From Okapia johnstoni (taxonomy: Eukaryota > Chordata > Mammalia > Artiodactyla > Giraffidae), in assembly GCA_024291935.2 (NCBI GenBank), contig CM044306.1:23395501-23459500 (forward strand): DNA of 64,000 nt, given 5' to 3'. Position numbers and translations under genes: made by a program. Positions 1 to 9,673 of this stretch are shown piece after piece. The notes beneath the pieces were generated by a model that saw only the letters and a list, made by a program, of their open reading frames with translations, did no database searches and had not been told where the DNA came from. The first letter of the stretch is position 1. Every line of letters begins with the position of its first letter.

Positions 1-865
1 ATTTTGGGGGGCTCTGAAATCACTGCAGATGGTGACTGCAGCCATGAAATTAAAAGACGCTTGCTCCTTGGAAGAAAGCTATGACAAACTTAGCTGCTGC
101 TACTGCTAAGTTGCTTCAGTTGTGTCCGACTCTGTTCGACCCCATAGATGGGAGCCCACCAGGCTCCCCTGTCCCTGGGATTCTCCAGGCAAGAATACTG
201 GAGTGGGTTGCCATTTCCTTCTCCAATGCATGAAAGTGAAAAGTGAAAGTGAAGTTGCTCAGTTGTGTCTGACTCCTAGCGACCCCATGGACTGCAGCCT
301 ACCAGGCTCCTCTGTCCATGGGATTTTCCAGGCACGAGTACTGGAGTAGGGTGCCATTGCCTTCTCCAGACAGCATAATTAAAAGCAGGGACATCACTTT
401 GCCAACAAAGGTCCATATAGTCAAAGCTATGGTTTTTCCAGTAGTCATGTATGGATGTGAGAGTTGGACCATAAAGAAGGCTGAATGCCAAAGAATTGAT
501 GCTTTTGAACTGTGGTGCTGGAGAAGACTCTTGAGAGGCCCTTGGTCAGCAAGGAGATCACACCAGTCAATGCTAAAGGAAATCAACCCTGAATATTCAT
601 TGGAAGGACAGACACTGAAGCTGAAGCTCCAGTACTTTGGCCACCTGATGCAAAGAACTGACTCACTGGAAAAGACCCTGATGGTGGGAAAGATTGAAGG
701 CAGAAGGAGAAGGGGGAACGGAGGATGAGATGGTTGGATGGCATCACCAACTCAGTGCATATGAGTTTGAGTAAACTCTGGGAGATAGTGAAGGACAGGG
801 AAGTCTAGCATGCTGCAGTCCATGGGGTTGCAAAGAGTCAGACATGGCTGAGTGACTGAACAACA
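1..865 (+). mobile_element. BovB LINE (RTE) 3' part, split by a BOV-A2 SINE
   Basis: This is the 3' part of BovB ORF2 running to the element's 3' end. It enters from beyond the window edge, is interrupted at about 95-370 by a SINE, and resumes with the conserved C-terminal region (frame 371-728, ending in a short Arg-rich stretch). It finishes with the usual BovB tail of a tggggttgcaaagagtc core and gagtgactgaac. The reading frame is broken, so it is a dead copy. BovB codes for an endonuclease and reverse transcriptase; only the region after the RT core is present here. Confidence 0.93.
95..370 (-). mobile_element. BOV-A2 dimeric SINE inserted in BovB
   Basis: Two related Bov-A monomers are joined by a linker of gaaagtgaaaagtgaaagtg type. 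Each monomer carries the cgactct, gcgacccca and attctccaggcaaga landmarks. The gctgctgctactgct stretch at the left edge is the AGC-type tail of the element, so the consensus orientation is minus. It splits BovB ORF2 just before its gacagcata segment. I could not find a clear target duplication. Confidence 0.9.
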
Positions 866-954
866 ATATCACACACATCTAAAGCACAATTATGCTTTGG
901 GTTTGTATTATATTCCTAAAACACTTTCTGGCGGAAAGAATCTAACTTAAACTT

Positions 955-977
955 ACACACACACACACATACACACT
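955..977. repeat. (CA)n microsatellite
   Basis: Short acacac run with one interrupting t. The flanking DNA at 866-1090 shows no other recognisable feature. Confidence 0.8.
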
Positions 978-1089
978 TCTGTTTATCCTCCCAGGCATAA
1001 TATAGTCACTCTCATTGCAAAGCTTTCTCTGATGTGCCAAACACAAAGCTAATTACTTTTTCTGCTCTATTACATTTTACCATTTTAAA

Positions 1090-1222
1090 TCTTCTTGTAT
1101 CTCTAGCCCCCATTAAGCACTGAGCTCATCCCAGTCAGGGATCCTTTTCCTTTTGTAGTCTCAGCACTTGCACTATGCCTGACACACTAGATGCTCAATA
1201 AATATTAGTTGAATGAATGAAT
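1090..1222 (+). repeat. L2/MIR-type ancient LINE 3' tail
   Basis: A degenerate form of the mammalian L2 3' end: a cagggatc block followed by gctcaataaatatt and a gaatgaatgaat tail. It is old and diverged. Confidence 0.6.
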
Positions 1223-1327
1223 AAGTGAAAATGTAAATTAGATTAATAAATTCTGGTACAATAGCCAACAGCAGTGACATGAGGTAGAGAAAAGGATGAA
1301 ATCATACAAAGTCTTTTTGGATGTGTT

Positions 1328-1462
1328 GGAGAAGGAAATGGCAACCCACTCCAGTATTCTTGCCTGGAGAATCCCAGGGACGGGGAAGCCTGGTGGGCTG
1401 CCGTCTATGGGGTCGCACAGGGTCAGACACGACTGAAGTGACTCAGCAGCAGCAGTAGCAGT
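1328..1462 (+). mobile_element. Bov-A type SINE monomer
   Basis: One Bov-A monomer in consensus orientation, from ggagaaggaaatggcaaccc to ggtcagacacgactgaag, ending in a cagcagcagcagtagcag tail. This matches the second half of a BOV-A2 element; the first monomer is absent. Confidence 0.88.
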
Positions 1463-1558
1463 GATGTTGAATCCAATTCTAAGGAAAACAGAAATCTGTG
1501 AATAATGGCGGCATGGCAATCTTATTAAAAGAAGCTAAGAGTGAATTTAGAACCTACT

Positions 1559-1632
1559 GCTGGGAAAGATTGAAGGCAGGAGGAGAAGGGGACAACAGAG
1601 GATAAGATGGTTGGAGGGCATCACCGACTCGA
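1559..1632 (+). mobile_element. BovB fragment, truncated on both sides
   Basis: About 74 bp of the BovB C-terminal coding region, covering the gaaagattgaaggcagg and aggagaaggggacaac blocks up to accgactcga. Neither the upstream ORF2 nor the 3' tail is present, so this is a deletion remnant. Confidence 0.8.
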
Positions 1633-1754
1633 CATCATTTTTCAAGAGAAAGTAGAGGAGTTACAGGTGTGGGGGAACAGTGTCAGGCATGTTGAATCTG
1701 AGGTGCTGGTGAAACATCCACATGTTATTATGAGGGAGGAACTAGTCCTATCCT

Positions 1755-1850
1755 CCCTCTTTACATACAAGGCAACTGAGGCTGAGGGAGTTTATTTAAC
1801 TTGCCAACTGGCCAAGATCTGTCTGCAGAGTGAACGCTGTTAATCCCCAT
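1755..1850 (-). mobile_element. MIR SINE fragment
   Basis: Reads as the reverse complement of the MIR core: aaggcaactgaggctgagg followed by acttgcc-like sequence. Typical diverged ancient mammalian SINE. Confidence 0.6.
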
Positions 1851-2888
1851 GCCACACAACATCACGGTCCTTTGGTTAAAGAAAGCATCAACACACAGCA
1901 AACAGAGTTGCACTGTTGACTTCCTACTTCCTGAGACCAAAGCATGTCTCAATGGAGGCAACCACGCTGAAGAGGCCACTGAACAGCTTTAAGGCAAGGT
2001 GGTGATATTCTTAAAGCCTTTCTTTCCACACATGTCTCTGCCCAAACAGATGGCAGTGAAGCCACAGGGCGCTAGAGAAAGACATGGAGCAGAGAAAAAA
2101 ATGGAGGATCCTCAGGGCACTAGCAGCAGTGCAAAGGTCTTATTCAGGTGAAAGGAAATGTGTAATAAAATTCACTGGTTCAGCTGAACAGGCAATTACA
2201 GAGTTAATAAAACAAGATTTCCTGACACAATAGATTCTAACACTGCCAGGAGTGTCATAGTCACTAAGTGACTTTTTAGTTTGCTGATCATTGATCCACT
2301 AGACACTAACAGCTCCAATCAGATCAATGCAGAATAACATATGAGCAGGACTTTTGCATGTTAAAAATCTACTGGAAATTTTACATGAAAGAGTTCATTA
2401 TCTGGGTAATGTAACCTATGTCCAAATGATACATGTGGACCATCTGTCATGTTTTTTTAATGGCAAAAATGAATTTTTTTCTAAACGCTTAATTATGTGA
2501 GAAATTCCACTGCCGAGAAACTGAAACCACTTGGGTGTCATGAATGTGTAAACATGTTAATTTGAGCTGTGATACCTAGAGGTACTTTTCATCTCACTCT
2601 CTTAGCTTACCTTTCCCCACACCTCACCCTCACCTCCTCTCCTGGGCCAGCCAATACTCTATTCTTGGTCTTCCTCTCTCTGTGGCCTGGGCCAGCTTCA
2701 CTTTTTCTGAATCCTTCTCTCCTGTGCTTACAGTTCCTTCTAGGACTTTTGTCTTCTAACGCCAGTATTTAACCCAGGGTCTCTCTTTCTGTTTTTATCC
2801 CCTAGGGCCCTGTTGTTATATAGTTTTACCAGAAGAGGGTGGATAGAAATATACATGTGGCAAAGAACTCATACATCCCTTGGTTCTG
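1851..2888. other. Stretch with no gene or clear repeat
   Basis: I see no coding signal or repeat family I can name. A pyrimidine-rich patch at about 2580-2810 gives a 67-codon frame biased to Ser, Leu and Pro, which is a composition effect. Confidence 0.5.
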
Positions 2889-2904
2889 GAAAGACATGAC
2901 CTAT

Positions 2905-2995
2905 GAATGTATGTATATGTATAACTGAATCACTTTGCTGTATATCAAAAAGTAACACATTATAAATCAACTGTACTTCAGTAAAAAAATAAATA
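2905..2995 (+). mobile_element. 5'-truncated artiodactyl L1 3' end with target duplication
   Basis: A 91-bp L1 3' UTR end with the ataactgaatcactttgctg landmark and an actgtacttcagtaaaaaa terminus. It is flanked by a 16-bp direct repeat, at 2889-2904 and 2996-3011, with one mismatch. This is standard L1 target-primed insertion. Confidence 0.85.
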
Positions 2996-3373
2996 GAAAG
3001 ACATAACCTATAGTAATAACAGCAGACTAGTAGACTTTTTTACAGAAGCGAGGCAAATCAAAAAGGCTTCTGGAAAACGTAGTTTATATATTTGATTTTG
3101 AATATTTTATTGAGATATAACTTACATAAAATAGAACTCTTTAAAAATGTATAGTGTGATGAATTTTGAAAAAATATATTGAAATATATATTATATATAT
3201 TTATATAATCATTACAAAATCAAGATATAGAATATTTTCATCATTCCAAAAAGTTCCCTTGTGCCCATTTGCAGTCAATATACTCCCTCTGTCCCTGGTT
3301 TTGGCAACCATTGATCCACTTTTCTATGTATAGTTTTGACTTTTTAACAATGTTCTATAGACAAAATCATATG

Positions 3374-3944
3374 TAGAGACCTGGATGGACCTAAAGAATG
3401 TCATTCAGGGTGAAGTTAAGTCAGAAAGAGAAAAACGGGCATCATATAATATTGCTTATGTGTGGAATCTAGAAAAATGGTATAGATGATCTTATTTGCA
3501 AAGCAGAAATAGAGACACGGATATAGAGAACAAATACGTGGATACCAAGGGGGAAAAGGAGAGTGGGAAGAATTGGGAAATTGTGACTGACACATATATA
3601 CTATTTTTTAATTAATCTATTTTAACTGAAGAATAATTACTTTACAATATCGTGATGGTTTTTGCCATATATCAACATGAATCGGCCACAAGTATACGTG
3701 TGTCCCCTTCTGAATCCTGCACATATACACTATTGATACTATGTATAAAATAGATAACTAATGAGAACAGACTGTATAGCATGGGGAACTTGACTTAATG
3801 CACTGTGGTGACCTGAATGGGAAGGAATTCCAAAAGAGAGGGGGACACGTGTATGTATGGCTTATTCATTTTGCTGTTCAATAGCAACTAACAGAGAACA
3901 CTGTAAAGCAACTATACTCCAATAAAAATTAATTGAAAAAAAAG
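3374..3944 (+). mobile_element. Artiodactyl L1 3' UTR inserted in L1M
   Basis: The 3' UTR of a younger L1 runs from tagagacctggatggacc to aactatactccaataaaaa plus an A-rich tail. A perfect 10-bp target duplication, aaatcatatg, lies at 3364-3373 and 3945-3954. It contains a further insertion at 3604-3719. Confidence 0.88.
3604..3719 (-). mobile_element. Second-level L1 3' fragment nested in the L1 above
   Basis: About 116 bp of ruminant L1 3' end in reverse orientation, starting with a T-rich end and containing attactttacaatatcgtg and atcaacatgaatcggcc. Direct repeats of 13 bp at 3591-3603 and 3720-3732 differ at one base, consistent with a target duplication. Confidence 0.82.
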
Positions 3945-4033
3945 AAATCATATGCTAGCTAATCTTTTATGTTTGGCTTCCTTCAATTAGCATAAAACCT
4001 TTGAAATCCATCCATGTGGTTATATGTATCAGT

Positions 4034-4315
4034 GTGTGTGTGTGAAGTCACTTCAGTGCGAAGTCACTTCAGTCTTGTCTGACTCTTTGCAACCCCATGG
4101 ACTCTACAGGCTTCTGCCAGGTTCCTCAGTCCATGGAATTCTCCAGGCAAGAATACTGGAGTGGGTTGCCATGCCCTCCTCCAGGAGATCTTCCTGACCC
4201 AGGGATCGAACCTGCATCTCTTAAATATATCTCCTGTGTTGGCAGGTGGGTTCTTTACCATTAGTGCCACCTGGAACACCCTATATGTAAAGTGATACAC
4301 TACTAGTAAAAAAAA
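4034..4315 (-). mobile_element. Bov-tA SINE nested in L1M
   Basis: A Bov-A body (about 4045-4195) joined to a tRNA-Glu-derived head (about 4196-4282) whose pol III B-box region, ggttcgatccc on the minus strand, is intact. The 3' tail is a short TG/CA repeat at 4034-4045. A 12-bp duplication, atatgtatcagt, lies at 4022-4033 and 4316-4327. About 33 bp of extra A-rich sequence lies between the head and the right duplication. Confidence 0.88.
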
Positions 4316-4465
4316 ATATGTATCAGTAGTTTATTACTTTTTATTGCCAAATAGTATTCCATTATATGGATATACCAAAGTTTGTTTATTCACCAGTTGA
4401 TGGGTACTTGAGTTGTTTTCAGTTTGGGGCTATTGTGAACAAAGCTGCTATAAACACCAAGACAG

Positions 4466-4898
4466 ACTCTGTGTTCAGATTAGGCAGTCTAGATTCACAA
4501 CCCAAGTTTTTAAGCACTCCATTCTCCAGGTGCCCAAACAGGAACTGTGAAGCTCTTTGCCAACATCATCACACCTTTCTCACGTTCCTGACTGCTCCTG
4601 GTTCCTGTGATGCTCATGAAGTAGACGTTGCCTGCTCCCACATCAAAGACCACACATTTAGGCTGGTGGACAGAAGAAATATGACTTCAAATTGTGCTTT
4701 AAAGGAAGGCTTCTGTCATTTCAAACTAATTAAGGAATTTATTTGTAAGGAAATCCTCTAACACAGATATCTTTAGAGAGGACTTAGAAAGTAACAAAAT
4801 AACACTTTGACCACCATCTAGTGGTCCACAGCTTAAATTCTAACATGGCTCTTGAAACCTCTCTTACTCCTAAGTATTGATCTAGTTGTTTATCTTTA
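4466..4898. other. Stretch with no recognised feature
   Basis: Ordinary-looking unique sequence. An open frame at 4366-4761 begins inside the reversed L1M and continues by chance; it has no protein character that I recognise. Confidence 0.5.
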
Positions 4899-4907
4899 TA
4901 ATAGCAT

Positions 4908-5120
4908 CTTAGTGTTAGTCACTCAGTCATGTCTGACTCTTTGCAACCTCATGGACTGTAGCCTGCTAGGCTCCTCTGTCCATGGAATTCTCCAGGCAAG
5001 AATACTGGACTGAGTAACCATTCCCTTCTCCAGGGAATCTTCCTGACCCAGGGATTAAATTGGGGTCCCCCACGTTGCAGGCAGACTCTTTTACCATCTG
5101 AGCCACCAGGGAAGCCCCTG
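4908..5120 (-). mobile_element. Bov-tA SINE with perfect target duplication
   Basis: Bov-A body on the left and tRNA-Glu head on the right, ending in agccaccagggaagccc. The 9-bp direct repeat taatagcat flanks it at 4899-4907 and 5121-5129. Confidence 0.92.
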
Positions 5121-5138
5121 TAATAGCATAAATTTACT

Positions 5139-5978
5139 AAGCCTTTGACTGTGTGGATCACAGTAAACTGTGGAAAATTCTGAAAGAGATGGGAATACCA
5201 GACCATCTGACCTGTCTCTTGAGAAACTTGTATTTAGGTCAGGAAGCAGAGTGAAAAAGTTGGCTTAAAACTCGACGTTCATAAAACTAAGATCATGGCA
5301 TCTGGTCCCATCACTTCATGGGAAATAGCTGGGGAAACAGTGGAAACAGTGTCAGACTTTATTTTTTTGGGCTCCAAAATCACTGCTGATGGTAATTGCA
5401 GCCATGAAATTAAAAGACGCTTACTCCTTGGAAGGAAGGTTATGGCCAACCTAGATAGCATATATAAAAGCAGAGACATTACTTTGCCAACAAAAAAGTC
5501 CGTCTAGTCAAGGCTATGGTTTTTCCAGTGGTCATGTATGGATGTGAGAGTTGGACGGTAAAGAAAGCTGAGCGCCACAGAATTGATGCTTTTGAACTGT
5601 GGTGTTGGAGAAGACTTTTGAGAGTCCCTTGGACTGCAAGGAGATCCAATCAATCCATCCTAAAAGAGATCAATCCTGGGTGTTCATTGGAAGGACTGAT
5701 GTTGAAGCTGAACTCCAATACTTTGGCCACCTCATGCGAAGAGTTGACTCATTGGAAAAGACCCTAATCCTGGGTAGGATTGGGGGCAGGAGGAGAAGGG
5801 GACGACAGAGGATGAGATGGTGGGATGGCATCACCGACTCGATGGACATGGGTTTGGGTAGACTCCAGGAGTTGGTGATGGACAGAGAGGCCTGGCGTGC
5901 TGCAATTCATGGGGTCGCAGAGTCGGACATGAATGAGCGACTGAACTGAACTGAACTGAACTGAACTGAACTGAACTG
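5139..5978 (+). mobile_element. BovB LINE, 5' truncated, internal deletion
   Basis: Starts inside the RT domain at the Ala-Phe-Asp-Cys-Val-Asp motif A region. It then jumps at about 5250 from the caggaagca block directly to the gtgaaaaagttggc block, so roughly 265 bp that included the Tyr-Ala-Asp-Asp catalytic motif is missing. The C-terminal region then runs to a true BovB 3' end and a (CTGAA)n tail at 5941-5978. Frames are broken at about 5505. Confidence 0.93.
5941..5978. repeat. (CTGAA)n tail microsatellite of BovB
   Basis: Seven to eight tandem pentamers. BovB ends in short repeats of this type, and this copy is expanded. Confidence 0.9.
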
Positions 5979-6087
5979 TAAAAACAATGGAAAAATATCT
6001 GACAGTGGTTGACTTTTTAATCTAGAAAACAAAAACCAAAAATAGCCATAAAATGAATATTACTATCCATTAGTCAATGGACAGGTA

Positions 6088-6155
6088 GGCCTGGCGTGCT
6101 GCAGTTCATGGGGTCTCAAAGAGTCAGACATGACTGAGCGACTGAACTGAACTGA
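6088..6155 (+). mobile_element. Very short 5'-truncated BovB 3' end
   Basis: Only the last ~70 bp of BovB, ggcctggcgtgctgcagtt to gcgactgaactgaactga. A 16-bp near-perfect direct repeat at 6072-6087 and 6156-6171 (one mismatch) marks an independent insertion. Part of the left repeat also matches BovB itself. Confidence 0.85.
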
Positions 6156-6439
6156 AGTCTATGGACAGGTAAGACAATTTTTAAAAATTTCTAGTTCATC
6201 TCAGGTATATATTTTTAGCACTGTAGTAATAAAGAAAACCTGAGGAATAGTAGTTAAATATAACAAGGAACATATATTCAAGAATTTTTATAAATCACAT
6301 TAGCATACACTTGATTCTTTGTGCAAAGGAAAAGAATGGCAAAACCCCCTGGTATCCAATGATAACAAGTTTGTCAAGGCTAACAAAGTCATTCAGAAAA
6401 TTCTTATGCTTGTCCAAAGTCAAACTATGCATTACTTTT

Positions 6440-6790
6440 CTTTTTATGTCTTTTATTAGACAAAAATTATTATAAAAATTTCAAACATGTACAAATATAG
6501 AGAAAATGAGATAATCAACCTCTGCACTTACCACTAATTATTGCAGTTTCAAAAATTATCAGTTCATGGCCAATCCTATTTCCTCTATTCGCCATTCACT
6601 TCTCACTTACACCCAAATTAATGAATTTCATTTTTAAAACTTCAATATAATTTTAGATTTTGAGAAAAGTGACTAAGATGGTACAGAGTTCCTATATATC
6701 CTTCAGTAGCTCCTCCCAGTGCTAACACATTACAAAACCAGTGTCACTGCCCATACCAAGAAATTGCTTTTATTTTTCTGTAAGAAAAAC
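6440..6790 (-). mobile_element. Ancient L1M 3' UTR fragment(s)
   Basis: Diverged reverse L1M 3' UTR sequence: a tcaaacatgtacaaatatag block, then cagttcatggccaatcctat, then a second block with gttcctatatatccttcag. Probably two adjoining old pieces; the subfamily is not resolved. Confidence 0.5.
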
Positions 6791-7630
6791 TGCAAAATTT
6801 TTGTGCTCTTGCTGCATGAATATCTACTCATTTGAGGGAACAATAACTATGAAATATCATCCACCCTTAGCATTTTGCAATTCCTTGCAATTATTTTCTG
6901 AATTTGGCTAAAAAAGTGCAAGTAGTTTAAGGTCTCTGAAATAGCCATAAACAAATGAAATTTTTAGTTAACAAGATATTTTGGAGAGTCAAGTTCCTAT
7001 TTTAGGGATAGAATATGATCTAATAATTATCTAAACATAGAAATACCAATAAAGTTTTGGGTCAGACACATTGGCTGTTTCTAAAATATAATTTCAGTGT
7101 CAAGAGACTCCTGCTCTGAGTCTCCCGTAGGATGTTTAAGAGCAAATGAGTTTCCCCCTGCCATACCAAATTCCACTGTTCATCATGAAATATAATGAGT
7201 TATATAAGCAATCAAATATTTGGGATCCTCGGTCTGATGGCCTTACAGGGGAAGTCTTCCTTGGCAGGGTTACTAAACCAGCACTTAGTAGATCCTTAAG
7301 AGCTAGTGGGCTGGCATGCTATCCCTGTTTGTAGCTCCAGTAAATAAGAGGACCATGGCAAAAAACACAGCTGGGGGTCATTTTGGAGCACGATTTTGTC
7401 AAAATCATCAAAACAATCATATATCTTAAGAAATCCAAGCCAGCATTAACAACAGTGAAAAATAAAGCGCTTAGAGTCTTTAGACAAAAATATATAACTG
7501 ATGAGAGAATACAGAGAAAAGTTGTGATTAGGGTATGATTAGTTGTGATTATGATAGAGAACTAAAGAAAGTTTCCTATGACTACGAGAAGATCTGTTTA
7601 AAATTGTATCTAAAATTTAACTGCATGTGA
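6791..7630. other. Stretch with no recognised feature
   Basis: AT-rich sequence. The 62-codon frame at 7146-7334 has no recognisable protein features. Confidence 0.5.
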
Positions 7631-7635
7631 TTAAG

Positions 7636-7770
7636 ACAGCATTACATAGTGGCTAAAGCCAGATTAATTCTGGAGTCAGATTGCTTGGCTTCAAATCTTA
7701 GTTCAACTCCCTCTAGATAGTCTGTGACCTGGCCAAGTTTTTTAACTCTTTCAAACTCAGCTTAACTTCT
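7636..7770 (+). mobile_element. MIR SINE
   Basis: MIR in sense orientation: catagtggctaaagcc, then ctggagtcagattgcttggc, then tgtgacctggccaag. Confidence 0.8.
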
Positions 7771-9579
7771 GGTGTTTATAATAACCCTTGCCATCCACAA
7801 ATGCAGCAGGTTTGGACCAATAAGACCCACACAGAGGAGATCAAATGTTTGTTGACTTGCCTGACTAGTGATTACTGAAAGCTGGGGGCAGGCAAAGGTG
7901 GGGTCTCACTGGTTCCTGAACACTCATTCAGTTACAAATGAGAGCTGGTTATAAGCTGCTACTCCATTCCATTTCCCTCTGGGTGGGGAAGTAACTCAGA
8001 TGTCAGGACAAAGTGCTCTCAGGCTGCCTATCTGGTTTTCTCTCTGGGTTTCTTGTACCTAGCTAGTGCCCCTAGGGCAGAAGGGGATCCAGCCAACCTC
8101 CTTCTCTGAGACCAGACTCCTCTTCTTCCCTGTCCCGTATGGAACTCTCCGATGAATGCCCCAGACTCTCACCATCATCATTTGACACCATTATTCAGTC
8201 TGTTTTTATGCTATTCCTTGCCTACTCCTTTTATGTTGAATGCAAAATGAGAAGTAATTTTGAAGTTGTTTTTCCAGCTTAAACACAGTTCACAGGAAAA
8301 CCAGCCACCCCCTCCCTTTTACATTTTACATTCCTTTTACTCGTTCCCTGCTCCCTGCTCCTCATTAACTAAATCCAACATGGTCCCTTCTTCTAGTGTG
8401 AGCTACCAACCTGTTAACTGGCCAACCTAACACCATTTATGGCAAACATTTGTAGTTGTTCTGATTTGATTTAGGAAATCCTTCATAATCATTTTTTTTA
8501 AAGTAGGTCATGAATAGGATGCTAATAAAGATAAGAAATAATCTGTACAGGTCAGTGTCTTTCAAGACATTCTATGTCAAATAGAAATTATATGGTGAGT
8601 TTGAAGTGTTGAAGCAGATCACTTATGGGTAGTTGTCAGAACATGCAGGAAAAACTGTTTGCCATCTTAGCATAGGTTATTTATGAAATGGCATTCCTTT
8701 CAGTGTACTCAGAGGCACATGGGCCCACAGTGAGCTCTGCCAGTTCTGGGGGTGGTGATCTGTGAAGCAGGCTTGGATGTGAGTTCATAGGTCACTTCAG
8801 TGTTCAGATGTATCTATCACCATGTTCCGAAATAGTTTCTAAAAAGCACAACTGGCACATTATGGGGAAAAATACACTTATATTAGATATGTCCCTTTTC
8901 TATAAGTAACTCAGGGATTCAGATATTCTGTGATAATTTCACTCTCATCTTACACTAGAGGACATGATATCTGTACCAACTAGTATATATTTTAGCAGTA
9001 CTGGAAGCTTGGAAATCTTAAATAAACCTGGACTTTAGCCAAGTCTGGGAGGACCTGGCTTTCATGGACCACCAAAGGATTTGGTACAGACATACATGAT
9101 GAGACTGAAAGCATTTGGGCTTTGTTCACAAGTCAACAAAAATCTCCCACTGTAGTCATTAAACTTCGATCAGGTTACCAAATCAGTAGTTTCCAGCATC
9201 AGATGCTAGGCAGTGCACACTGAAATTCTTAGTTGCTTGAGATTTATGGAAGTCATATTGAAAGACATGGAGGTACAGATTAGCCTACAAAGCAATTAAA
9301 TGGAGAGTTCTCTCACAGTAAGCCTGAGGCCTCTTTTGACTCAGAGAGAAGGCCCTTTTTTTATGCTTTCGGTATACTCATTCTCTAAACTCTCCAAATC
9401 TTCACAGCCATCTCTAAATGTTCTTTTGGAGTATTTGCTCAATTTTAGAATGTTATTAGAGATGGGAAAAGAAATATATAGCAAAATATCCAAGCCATTT
9501 GTGAGTGAGCAGTGAATAAGATGGGAAAGGTGATTCTAGGAGAGGAACATAAAGCTTATTTCCACATACTGTCCTTTTT
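7771..9579. other. 1.8-kb stretch without a named feature
   Basis: Contains a moderately GC-rich part (7850-8160) and AT-rich parts. I found no repeat family I can name and no convincing coding frame; the 71-codon frame at 9300-9515 looks like chance. Confidence 0.45.
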
Positions 9580-9633
9580 TTCCCTTTCAGATTTAATGAG
9601 AAATAATAACATATAATATTGTATAAGCTTAAA

Positions 9634-9673
9634 GTATACAATGTATTGATTTGATACATGTATATATTGCAAA
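9634..9673 (+). repeat. Left copy of a 40-bp target-site duplication
   Basis: Forty bases identical to 11516-11555, lying within the L1M host repeat exactly at both edges of the BovB insertion. Confidence 0.9.

Larger units (their letters stand above)
3098..4465 (-). mobile_element. Ancient L1M 3' UTR, split by three younger insertions
   Basis: The reverse complement of an old L1M 3' region begins with attttattgagatataac (the reversed polyadenylation end) and continues through ttcccttgtgccc and gatccacttttc landmarks to about 3373. It resumes at 3955-4033 (tttggcttccttcaattagc) and at 4328-4465 (attccattatatggatatac to gctgctataaac). The interruptions at 3374-3944 and 4034-4315 are later elements. 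Confidence 0.82.

Noticed and set aside
4196..4282. tRNA-like sequence with a good B box, also at about 5040-5117 and 29856-29930
   Set aside because: These are the tRNA-Glu-derived heads of Bov-tA and CHR SINEs, followed by SINE bodies and flanked by target duplications; they are not tRNA genes.
4366..4761. 131-codon plus-strand frame
   Set aside because: The first third is reversed L1M 3' UTR and the rest is unique DNA read through by chance.
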